Source: Lachnospiraceae bacterium (GTDB lineage Bacteria; Bacillota_A; Clostridia; Lachnospirales; Lachnospiraceae). Taken from it: a DNA stretch of 38,802 bases. The notes beneath the pieces were generated by a model, which saw nothing but the letters and a program-made list of their open reading frames with translations, was not told where the DNA came from and did no database searches. Made by a program: the position numbers and the translations under genes. The DNA is taken from positions 1 through 38,802 of the forward strand of contig JAIKXO010000220.1 of the NCBI GenBank assembly GCA_024684065.1, in the 5' to 3' direction. Position 1 is the stretch's first letter, and the number at the start of each line of letters is the position of its first letter. This document shows positions 7,839 through 15,455 of this stretch, in pieces.

Positions 7839-9010
7839 TTAACTGCCTCCAGATCATAAAATTTCTTTTTCAGGTCTATCCTGCCTGAGACCAGAGTGCT
7901 TTTTATCACATGTATTATTTCATCCGAAGTGTTTCCGTCCCCGAAAGGACTTTTCATGTTCCGTATGGATTCACGAAATTCTGCGGATCCTGTCGTCTTT
8001 ATCGCCCGGATTATCTCTTCCTTTACGGGAGCACAGCATATAACGCTGTCCGCCATCACTCTGCCCTTCTGCCGGTCTCCTATGTTCACCGTAGGCACCC
8101 TCAGGGAAGGGGCCTCCGAGATACCGCTTGATGAGTTTCCCAGCATACAGACCGAATATTTAAGTGCCGAGAGATATCTTACCGCTCCAAGGGACGACGT
8201 ATAGTACCAGTTTGCCCGTTTCTTCGCACCCTCTTCCCACATCTTATTAATCTCCCGTCCCCCGGCATCCGCATTTGATTTTGTAATAATGAATCTGTAT
8301 CCGGGAAAAGCGTCCATCGCAGATATGAGCGCATCCATCTGTGCTTTGACGGTATGACCTTCGTGTGTTACAGGATGATAGGTGACGACAGCATATTTTT
8401 CTTCTTTAAGTTTAAAACCCAGATCTCTTTCCAATGCATCGACAGACATTAAGGGAAGGTTTAAAGCGTTCTCCACACCTAAGGATCCCACATTAAAAAC
8501 CCTGTCCGGTGACTCTCCGAGCTGTATAACTCTTTTCCGGTATACTTCGCTTGACGTAAAATGAAGGAAACTCATTTTGGTAATGCTGTGGCGCATAAAT
8601 TCATCCACCGCGCCCTCGGTTGTATCACCCCCATATAAATGGGCAATGGGTATTCCCATGATAGCGGCCGCTGTAGCAGTCCCGAAGATCTCAAAACGGT
8701 CTCCCAAAAGTATTACAATATCCGGCGGGTACAGGTTAAAATAATCCGAAAAGCTTTTGACTGCTGCCGCGACCGATTCCGCCATGCTGTGTTTATCATC
8801 ACCTTTTATGGGGAGCTCTATCTTCTTGTCTACCTTTATCCCGTCTCTTTCCGCATCGCTCTGAGTGTCTCCGAAAAGAGAGCTTAAATGGCTTCCCGTA
8901 AGAACAAAGCTAAGGTCGATATCCGCATCACGGCCAAGCTTTATGACAAGTGGCTTTAACAGATCATATTCCGCCCTGCTTCCGCTGACTATACATATCT
9001 TATAGCTCAA
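7826..9010 (-). CDS. legG: UDP/GDP-sugar hydrolysing 2-epimerase
   Basis: A 394-residue GT-B-fold hydrolysing 2-epimerase of the NeuC/LegG family. It releases the nucleotide and inverts C2, giving the 6-deoxy-mannosamine-type precursor for LegI. Visible are GSRAEYDLLKPL at the N-terminus, LLGDRFEIFG, HLYGGDTTEGAVDE, TYHPVTHE and GNSSSGISEAP. Several starts are possible: TTG 9028, ATG 9019 and TTG 9010. GGAGG abuts the ATG but lies nine bases before TTG 9010, which also gives a family-like N-terminus (SYKICIVSGSRAEY), so I choose TTG 9010. The gene overlaps legI by 11 bp upstream and legF by 13 bp downstream, implying translational coupling. Confidence 0.9.
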   Translation of the reverse strand: MSYKICIVSGSRAEYDLLKPLVIKLGRDADIDLSFVLTGSHLSSLFGDTQSDAERDGIKVDKKIELPIKGDDKHSMAESVAAAVKSFSDYFNLYPPDIVILLGDRFEIFGTATAAAIMGIPIAHLYGGDTTEGAVDEFMRHSITKMSFLHFTSSEVYRKRVIQLGESPDRVFNVGSLGVENALNLPLMSVDALERDLGFKLKEEKYAVVTYHPVTHEGHTVKAQMDALISAMDAFPGYRFIITKSNADAGGREINKMWEEGAKKRANWYYTSSLGAVRYLSALKYSVCMLGNSSSGISEAPSLRVPTVNIGDRQKGRVMADSVICCAPVKEEIIRAIKTTGSAEFRESIRNMKSPFGDGNTSDEIIHVIKSTLVSGRIDLKKKFYDLEAVNWEI

Positions 9011-9998
9011 TCGGTTCATCCTCCGCAAAATCCCTTACCGCTTCGGTTCCGATCACCTCAAACCATCTCATCGGAGAAATACCATTGGCCGGTCTTTTTG
9101 CCATAATATTTTCTTCCGTCAGGATCTCACCCTTTTTTATATCCCTGAGCGCCACGATACTTTTGCGCGCCGCTTCGATATTCTTCGATTCAGAAGGACT
9201 CGGTCTCTTTATCCCATCTCCCAGAGCTTTCTCGATATTTCTTATCGCATCAACCATTTCCTTTAATTCCAAAGGCTCAAGGCTTGCCTTCTGATCAGGT
9301 CCGGGCATGTTTCTGTCAAGCGTAAAATGCTTTTCTATTATCGATGCCCCTAATGCAACCGCTGCGACAGGAACCTCAATTCCTCTCGTATGATCTGAAT
9401 ATCCTACCTCTACATTAAATCTGTTACGCATCGAAAGCATTGCCCGGAGATTAACATCCTCGTACGGAGTCGGATATTCCGTATTGCAATGGAGAAGCGA
9501 TATGTTTTCGGTCCCGTTTTCCCTAAGAACATGTAACGCATCTTCTATTTCCTCCATGTTGCACATTCCCGTAGACATTACGACCGGTTTTTTCGTTCTG
9601 GCAATAGCGATCAGATAAGGCAGATGTGTTATCTCTCCGGAAGGGATCTTCCAGAAAGGCATATCAAGTCTGTCAAGATATTCCACGCTGTCCACGGTAA
9701 AAGGGGTCGACAGAAAAGTTATCCCTGTCCTTCCGCATTCCTCATATAATTCATCAAAAGCGGAATAGGGCAGGGTAAGATCTAAACACATATCTAACAT
9801 GCTTCCTTCTTTTCCAGTCGTCACTTTCTGATAATCGGCCTTGCCCGCAAATTTGGACATTACATAGCTGGTCTTGCCTGTCTGAAATTTTACTATATCC
9901 GCACCGGCATCCTTTGCGGCCTTTATCATTTTCTTAGCCAGCTCTATATCCCCGTTATGATTGATCCCCGCCTCGGCTATTATTAATGTCCTGCCCAT
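9000..9998 (-). CDS. legI: N-acetylneuraminate/legionaminate synthase
   Basis: A 332-residue NeuB-family synthase that condenses phosphoenolpyruvate with the six-carbon amino sugar to form the nine-carbon nonulosonic acid. The N-terminal barrel carries IIAEAGINHNGD, ADIVKFQTG, STPFTVDSV, KIPSGEI, VMSTGM, GYSDHT and EKHFTLD. The C-terminal ~60 residues form the antifreeze-like SAF domain (starting about SIVALRDIKKGEILTEENI). I take the ATG at 9998, eight bases after GAGGGG; a GTG at 10007 overlaps the ribosome site and is less likely. It starts five bases after ptmE stops. With PtmE and LegB alongside, the product is probably legionaminic acid. Confidence 0.93.
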   Translation of the reverse strand: MGRTLIIAEAGINHNGDIELAKKMIKAAKDAGADIVKFQTGKTSYVMSKFAGKADYQKVTTGKEGSMLDMCLDLTLPYSAFDELYEECGRTGITFLSTPFTVDSVEYLDRLDMPFWKIPSGEITHLPYLIAIARTKKPVVMSTGMCNMEEIEDALHVLRENGTENISLLHCNTEYPTPYEDVNLRAMLSMRNRFNVEVGYSDHTRGIEVPVAAVALGASIIEKHFTLDRNMPGPDQKASLEPLELKEMVDAIRNIEKALGDGIKRPSPSESKNIEAARKSIVALRDIKKGEILTEENIMAKRPANGISPMRWFEVIGTEAVRDFAEDEPIEL

Positions 9999-10003
9999 AG
10001 CTT

Positions 10004-11056
10004 TCACCCCTCGACATTCAAACGTCGTTTCATCCTCTCCATTTCTTCAAGCTGGCCCATATCAAGCCAGTTTTCCTCGTTTACCAGATATGTTCCGACT
10101 TTATCGCCGTCTTTTATGCATTGTTCGATCACGTCTGTTATATCTGTCTTTGTTTCTCCGGGTATTTTTTTTATAAGCTCCGGTTCAACAAGATAAAGAC
10201 CGGTATTAGTATTGAATTCAAAAGTCGGTTTCTCCCTTATCGCTTTTACCGTTCCGGTGCTCTCATCGGTTTCTATCGTCCCGTAAGGTATGGTGACTTT
10301 CTTTTTTGCACACACAACAGTAAGGATATTCCCGCTTTCTTTATGCTTGCTGACAATGTCTTCATAGTCAGCCTGGATCAGGATATCGCAATTTGTCACA
10401 AAAAATGTAGATCCGTATTTATTCTCTATTAGCTTGAGTCCTCCGGCCGTACCCCAGAATTCCGGCTCTTCTATAAAGCAGATATCATATGGATTATCAT
10501 TATCCTGAAAATATGATTTAATAAAATTCTTTTTATAATTTATTATCATATCAAAATGTTCGCAGCCATACTCCTTAAACCTTGATATGATATGCTCCGT
10601 GATCGTTTTGTTCCCTATGGGGATAAGGGGCTTTGGAAGGATCTCCGTAAACGGTTTGAGGCGGGTTCCCTTTCCGCCCGCCATGATAACAACAGGAAGT
10701 GTGAGCTTCTTTTTTATGACAAATCTTTTGCTTAAAAAGCGTATGTCCAGAATACTTCCGTTTTCGTCCACTATCGGAAGCGCATTTATGGCCTTTTCCC
10801 TCATAAGCGCATCATAATCGACCTCTTCATTATAGAGAACGCTTATCGGGGAATAATTGGCCACCTCGCTCACAGGCCTTTCCACGTCGCCCCCGGAAAT
10901 GATGAATCTCCTCACATCTCCATCGGAAACAGCCGCTACCAGATGTCCTTTTCGGCATACAAAGGCGATCGCATTATCTCCTGCATTTATTTTTTTCATT
11001 GTCTCTATTATACTGGTTTCTTCCGAGACAATATAGTATTTCAGATTTGAATTCAT
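10004..11056 (-). CDS. ptmE: CBS-domain sugar-1-phosphate nucleotidyltransferase (PtmE-like)
   Basis: A 350-residue fusion. Residues ~5-115 form a pair of CBS motifs and residues ~122-345 a nucleotidyltransferase with MAGGKGTRLKPFTEILPKP, followed by GTAGGL and VTNCDIL with its metal-binding aspartate. This architecture matches PtmE of Campylobacter, the glucosamine-1-phosphate guanylyltransferase that opens the GDP-linked legionaminic-acid route. CBS pairs usually bind adenosyl ligands, so allosteric control is plausible. It begins two bases after the legB stop without a clear ribosome site (only AATCTGTAATT precedes the ATG), suggesting translation depends on coupling to legB. Nucleotide specificity (GDP rather than UDP or CDP) is inferred from neighbours, not read from the pocket. 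Confidence 0.85.
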   Translation of the reverse strand: MNSNLKYYIVSEETSIIETMKKINAGDNAIAFVCRKGHLVAAVSDGDVRRFIISGGDVERPVSEVANYSPISVLYNEEVDYDALMREKAINALPIVDENGSILDIRFLSKRFVIKKKLTLPVVIMAGGKGTRLKPFTEILPKPLIPIGNKTITEHIISRFKEYGCEHFDMIINYKKNFIKSYFQDNDNPYDICFIEEPEFWGTAGGLKLIENKYGSTFFVTNCDILIQADYEDIVSKHKESGNILTVVCAKKKVTIPYGTIETDESTGTVKAIREKPTFEFNTNTGLYLVEPELIKKIPGETKTDITDVIEQCIKDGDKVGTYLVNEENWLDMGQLEEMERMKRRLNVEG

Positions 11057-11058
11057 AA

Positions 11059-12039
11059 TTACAGATTATATATATCCGTTTTATAGGTGTGTAAATTATC
11101 CCTGATCCACTTTATGGTTTCGGATATACCTTCCTTAAAGGTATAATTCTGTTTCCATGAAGTCAGAGCCCTTAATTTTTCGTTACTTCCAAGCAGCCTT
11201 TCCACTTCACTGTTTTCCGGCCTCAGCCTTTCATTATCGGTAATAACCTTTGCCTCCGGGTTTATCTGGCTTATTATCTCTTTTGCAAGATCGCCTATCG
11301 AGATCTCCGTCTGTGTTGCTATGTTTATTTCCTCTCCTGCAGTCTTATCACTTATTGCAATTTCATAAAAACCGTTGATCGTATCCTTTACATAATTGAA
11401 ATCCCGGGTAGGTGTAAGGGCCCCTAATTTTATTTCTTTTTTCCCTGACAGGAGCTGGGTTATTATCGTCGGAATAACCGCTCTTGCTGACTGTCTGGGG
11501 CCATATGTATTAAAAGGCCTTACTATAGCAACCGGTAGATTAAAGCTTCTGTAAAAACTCTCCGCAAGCCTGTCCGCTCCGATCTTGGTCGCAGAATACG
11601 GAGACTGTCCCTGGAAAGGATGCTTTTCATCAATAGGGACATATTTTGCGGTCCCATATACCTCGGAGGTAGACGTTACGAGGAGCTTTTCAACGGAGAA
11701 ATCCCTTGCAGCCTGAAGAACATTCAAAGTGCCTTTTATGTTTGTATCCACATACGAATCCGGTGAATGATAGCTGAATGGAATGGCGATAAGCGCAGCC
11801 AGGTGGAACACCATATCCGTTCCGCTGACAGCATTCCTTACCCCGTTTGGATCCCGTATATCTCCGCATATTACTTCAATTTCCCTCATCTTTTCCTTAG
11901 GGAGGGTATCCAGCCATCCCCAGTTATTAAAAGAATTATAAAAGGAAAATGCCCGAATGTCATATCCTTTTTCCAGCAAAAGCTCCGTGAGATGGCTTCC
12001 GATGAATCCATCAGCACCGGTGATCAATACTTTTTTCAT
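11059..12039 (-). CDS. legB: NAD-dependent sugar-nucleotide 4,6-dehydratase LegB
   Basis: A 326-residue short-chain dehydrogenase/reductase of the extended type. The nucleotide-binding loop GADGFIGSH is at residues 8-16, the active-site STSEVYG near 123-129, and the YSATK pair is Tyr148 and Lys152. The N-terminal blocks YNSFNNWGWLD and FHLAALIAIPFSYHSPDSY are typical of LegB. The enzyme converts GDP-GlcNAc to the 4-keto-6-deoxy intermediate. It starts at ATG 12039, nine bases after the GT-B gene ends, with AGGA close by. The aminotransferase that normally acts next (LegC) is not beside it. Confidence 0.92.
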   Translation of the reverse strand: MKKVLITGADGFIGSHLTELLLEKGYDIRAFSFYNSFNNWGWLDTLPKEKMREIEVICGDIRDPNGVRNAVSGTDMVFHLAALIAIPFSYHSPDSYVDTNIKGTLNVLQAARDFSVEKLLVTSTSEVYGTAKYVPIDEKHPFQGQSPYSATKIGADRLAESFYRSFNLPVAIVRPFNTYGPRQSARAVIPTIITQLLSGKKEIKLGALTPTRDFNYVKDTINGFYEIAISDKTAGEEINIATQTEISIGDLAKEIISQINPEAKVITDNERLRPENSEVERLLGSNEKLRALTSWKQNYTFKEGISETIKWIRDNLHTYKTDIYNL

Positions 12040-12048
12040 ATTCCTATA

Positions 12049-13395
12049 TCAGTCTCCGATCTCTCTGTCCGCCCCCTTAAGAGCATCATTTATTCTCTTC
12101 TTCATTGAAAGAAATTCTTCTTCTGTTATATTATTCTTAAGATTCATCTGGCCAATGTATTCAAGATACTCCCTGTCTTTAGGGTCCATTTCCTTTTTCC
12201 CCCTGATTTTCTTAAGTATCTTACCTAAAGATGAAGCTTTTATTACAAGCTTTAAATTGGCACTCCACTCCTTAAGATTTCTTTTTTCCCTTAAATATCC
12301 TTTTTTTGACCTGAATATATCTTCAGCTATGTCAGCGATCTTTAAATAAGTCGGATGATCCCGGTCAAAATAATAGTTTTCCGTAATGTTATCCTTTGGA
12401 ACCGGTAATTCCTGCTGCTCTGTATCTACTGAACTTTCAAACTCATCATACGTCGTTAAAGAACTGAGTCCCTCCATTATCAGGCATTCAAATTCCGCAG
12501 GTATGGGAAAGGGTCTCAGAAAGTAACAGCTTTTCCCTGCAAAATACACCTCCCCCAAAGAAGTGCTGTACCAGTTATAGATCACATCACAGCAAAGTAT
12601 CCATTGTTTTACCGAATAATCCTTTATTACCTTAAATCTGTCATTCTGTCCGGATATACGCTTAAGTTCTGAATTATCCGCTTCTGCCGGATGAGGCCTG
12701 TAAATAACGGTTATATCATCGCGTTTCTCAAGAAGCTTCACAAACCATTCAAGGATAACAGTCTGGCTCTTTCCCGATATGAAAAACAGCTCTTTAAGCT
12801 CCGGTTCTATCATATTTTCCGGAAGATTTATAAAAGAAAAGGAAGAAATAAAAAGGCAGAGCCTGGTATTATTATCAATCCCGTACTCTTTGCAAAGTTC
12901 ATCTTTGGACAGGTAAAACGCTCTAAGCTCCGGCCTTAAAAAATCCATACCGACGTGACCGGTTTTTTTTACAAGCTCACTGTTTATATCATCTGTTTTC
13001 GTCAGTTTATTATAATTAACATCACCCCAGGAAATATGAGTTATTTTTTTTACATCACCCGTCATTTTCCAGGGGGATTTCGGATTTGTAAGATCTCTTC
13101 TGCTATATATCTGTTCCCACTGCAGATTAATAACCTTTGCGGCGCTTCCTGTCTTTTGCAGCAGGATATAAAGCGATCTGTCAGAATAGGCGGAGGGAAT
13201 AAAAACAACATCACAGCGTGGTCTTAAAAGCTGCCCATATAAAAAGGACGGCCAGGTATTCATTATCCCGACAGAATACCCTCTTCTCTCAAGTTCCGAT
13301 GCGATAAGGCATACACTCTCAATTTCCCGGACTTTTGACTCATATATAAAAAGAAAATCTACTTTGTTGCTCTTTTTTTTATTTAGAATGATCAT
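12049..13395 (-). CDS. Putative GT-B glycosyltransferase of a surface-carbohydrate family
   Basis: A 448-residue soluble protein with two Rossmann-like halves. The N-terminal half starts VDFLFIYESKVREIESVCLI. The C-terminal half carries VIYRPHPAEAD (residues ~230-240) and, some 40 residues later, YNWYSTSLGEVYFAGK. The HP plus small-residue/S-L-G-E pattern occurs in sialyltransferase-like, KpsS-like and CDP-glycerol transferase-like GT-B enzymes. The basic, helical C-terminus (~370-448) may bind membrane. The ATG at 13395 has AGGA seven bases upstream. Because it is directly upstream of legB, it is my best candidate for the transferase using CMP-legionaminic acid. That is inference; a glycerol-phosphate-type transferase is the main alternative. 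Confidence 0.6.
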   Translation of the reverse strand: MIILNKKKSNKVDFLFIYESKVREIESVCLIASELERRGYSVGIMNTWPSFLYGQLLRPRCDVVFIPSAYSDRSLYILLQKTGSAAKVINLQWEQIYSRRDLTNPKSPWKMTGDVKKITHISWGDVNYNKLTKTDDINSELVKKTGHVGMDFLRPELRAFYLSKDELCKEYGIDNNTRLCLFISSFSFINLPENMIEPELKELFFISGKSQTVILEWFVKLLEKRDDITVIYRPHPAEADNSELKRISGQNDRFKVIKDYSVKQWILCCDVIYNWYSTSLGEVYFAGKSCYFLRPFPIPAEFECLIMEGLSSLTTYDEFESSVDTEQQELPVPKDNITENYYFDRDHPTYLKIADIAEDIFRSKKGYLREKRNLKEWSANLKLVIKASSLGKILKKIRGKKEMDPKDREYLEYIGQMNLKNNITEEEFLSMKKRINDALKGADREIGD

Positions 13396-13404
13396 CTGCG
13401 GTTC

Positions 13405-14154
13405 CTAATAGCCCAGCCACTTTTTTATCGTCCTGACTGCTTTTCTCATAACATATTTCCTGTTGCTCAAAAGCCCGTATTCCTTTAGCAGTACATCCGT
13501 TTCAAGCTCGGAGGCCATTGAACCCGACAGGCTTCCTTCCGAGAAATCTGCCATTTTATCATATATCGGATAGAAAAGACTGCTGTCCTTATAATACAGC
13601 CTCAGCATTAACTCATAATCCGCAACTATCCTGTACCTGAGATCAAACAACCCGTATCGTTCATAAATATCCCTTGTGACAAAACATGACGGATGATTGA
13701 TCATTCTTTCCGGAAGGAAAGCATGGTTATAAAACAGAATCGCCTTCTCTGCTCCTTTATTGTAAAGTCCCATGGCTCCGTAATATACCCCGGGGCTTTT
13801 TTTATTTTCAATATATTTCCTGACTACTGTTTCTGCAGCATCTGTTTCATACCAGTCATCGCTGTTTATGATCCCTATGATCTCTCCCGAGCTTTTCTTT
13901 ATGCCCTTGTTCATGGCATCATATATACCATTATCCGGTTCTGAAATATAATGGATAAAATCAAATTCCCTGGCGTATTTCTTTATGATATCCACGGTCC
14001 CATCGCCTGAACCGCCGTCGATTATGTTATACTCTAACGGCCTGTATGTCTGACCGGTCACGCTTTTTATCGTTCTTTCTATCGTTTTACAGCTGTTGTA
14101 AGAAACAGTTATTATCGATACAAGAGTGTCCCGGGGATCATTTACGACCTGCAT
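13405..14154 (-). CDS. Family 2 glycosyltransferase
   Basis: A 249-residue GT2 enzyme with a GT-A fold. Visible are VSIITVSYNSCKTIERTI at the N-terminus, the IDGGSGDGT block, SEPDNGIYDAMNKGI and the metal-binding NSDDWYE. The EPDNGIYDAMNKG form is common among soluble transferases acting on lipid-linked oligosaccharides. No membrane segment is obvious, so it should act on the cytoplasmic face. The ATG at 14154 has GAGG nine bases upstream and overlaps the preceding GT4 gene by 17 bp. Sugar specificity cannot be read. Confidence 0.88.
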   Translation of the reverse strand: MQVVNDPRDTLVSIITVSYNSCKTIERTIKSVTGQTYRPLEYNIIDGGSGDGTVDIIKKYAREFDFIHYISEPDNGIYDAMNKGIKKSSGEIIGIINSDDWYETDAAETVVRKYIENKKSPGVYYGAMGLYNKGAEKAILFYNHAFLPERMINHPSCFVTRDIYERYGLFDLRYRIVADYELMLRLYYKDSSLFYPIYDKMADFSEGSLSGSMASELETDVLLKEYGLLSNRKYVMRKAVRTIKKWLGY

Positions 14155-15439
14155 TCAGTATTTCCTCATAAGTATTTAAAAGCTGATTATAATTATTCTC
14201 TCTGTCATTAACGATTGAAGCATTCTGCGATGCTTTTTTCCCCAGAGTTGCCGCCAGTTCATCATCCGAAAAGATTTTTCTTAAGTAATATGCCAGCATA
14301 TAACTTTCCTCATACTGATACTGAAACCCGTCTATACCGTGCTGAACCCTGCATGCGGTCCCCCCCGCAACAGAGGCTATAACCGGCATCCCCAAAAGCT
14401 TAGCTTCGCTTAAAGCATTTGATTCATTTTCAATGGATGATGCAGAGACAAACACATGGCATCCGAGCATTTTCTCTACCATGGCATCAGCCGATAAAAC
14501 ACCTGAAAAAACAATATTATCCCACAACCCCAATCTTCCGATAAGCCTCTTTATATAAGCTGAATAACCATCTTTCCTGATAAGGCTTTTAAAATCATTC
14601 TTAAGCTTCAGCTCAGGCCCGGCTACATATATCTTTATATCAGGATAATCATACTTAATCAAGGCCGCAGCCTCCAGCACTTTATGGAGCCCCTTAAGCG
14701 GATAGCCCGCCTGGCTTATGAAAATAGAATTTCTTTTGCACCTTTCTATGCTCCAGTGATTCTCATACTCATAAAAAACATTCCTTAAGGCTTCATTGAC
14801 ATGAAAATAGCATGCTTTCGGATTGATCATATTAGAAGCGGCCTCGTCCCAATCGGTCCTCCCGATCAAATATCCCGCATTCTTTATAGCCCTTTTCTCA
14901 AACTTTCCGCGTTTTCCAAAATTGACCTGCTGGCATTTTAAATTGTCAAATCTTAATAAGTCTTTAACCGTCCATGTATAAGGAATAATGGATGGAATGT
15001 CGCCCTGATAATGCCTTGCGCATATCGAGATGAGTCCCTGAATGGAAATCACAGTTTTTTCAGGAGTTCCAAAGGCATCTGCAAGTTCGGCAGAATGAAG
15101 ATATTCCGTCCCCCAAATGTGAACTAATTCCGGCCGTTCCTTCTGCAGTATTGTTTCAAACTCCCCCCTTTTTGTTTTACTGTAGCAGGTTCGAGGCTTT
15201 CTTGGAGAATAAAAGCCATAGTAAACTGTTTGCCCCGCATTCCACTTAATTATCTCCCTTCTCTTATTTTGAGGATACAGGACTACCATATCAAACCTGT
15301 CTTCATAAACAAGTCTGTTAAAAAAACTGTTTATCCATCCGCCGCTTTGAACCAGATTATCATCTAACAGCCCGTTTCCTCCTTCGGACACAGGTATGCT
15401 GATAAGCCATAGCAGCTTTATTCTTTTATCCATTATCAT
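14138..15439 (-). CDS. Family 4 glycosyltransferase
   Basis: A 433-residue GT-B enzyme. The N-terminal half has LLWLISIPVSEGGNG and a glycine-rich acceptor region (VQSGGWINSFFNRL). The C-terminal donor half has AGYPLKGLHKVLEAA, YPDIKIYVAGPE and the E-x7-E region NESNALSEAKLLGMPVIAS followed by AGGT. It is cytoplasmic or peripheral. Two ATG codons (15439 and 15433) are both possible, with only a weak GAG upstream; I give the longer one. It overlaps the downstream GT2 gene by 17 bp and follows the ABC transporter gene by 16 bp. Donor unknown. Confidence 0.87.
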   Translation of the reverse strand: MIMDKRIKLLWLISIPVSEGGNGLLDDNLVQSGGWINSFFNRLVYEDRFDMVVLYPQNKRREIIKWNAGQTVYYGFYSPRKPRTCYSKTKRGEFETILQKERPELVHIWGTEYLHSAELADAFGTPEKTVISIQGLISICARHYQGDIPSIIPYTWTVKDLLRFDNLKCQQVNFGKRGKFEKRAIKNAGYLIGRTDWDEAASNMINPKACYFHVNEALRNVFYEYENHWSIERCKRNSIFISQAGYPLKGLHKVLEAAALIKYDYPDIKIYVAGPELKLKNDFKSLIRKDGYSAYIKRLIGRLGLWDNIVFSGVLSADAMVEKMLGCHVFVSASSIENESNALSEAKLLGMPVIASVAGGTACRVQHGIDGFQYQYEESYMLAYYLRKIFSDDELAATLGKKASQNASIVNDRENNYNQLLNTYEEILNAGRK

Positions 15440-15455
15440 ATCTCAACGGCAAAGA

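Noticed and set aside
9000..12039. The pathway might make sialic (neuraminic) or pseudaminic acid.
   Set aside because: LegB and the CBS-fused PtmE have no role in sialic acid synthesis, and PseB/PseC/PseG-type enzymes are absent.
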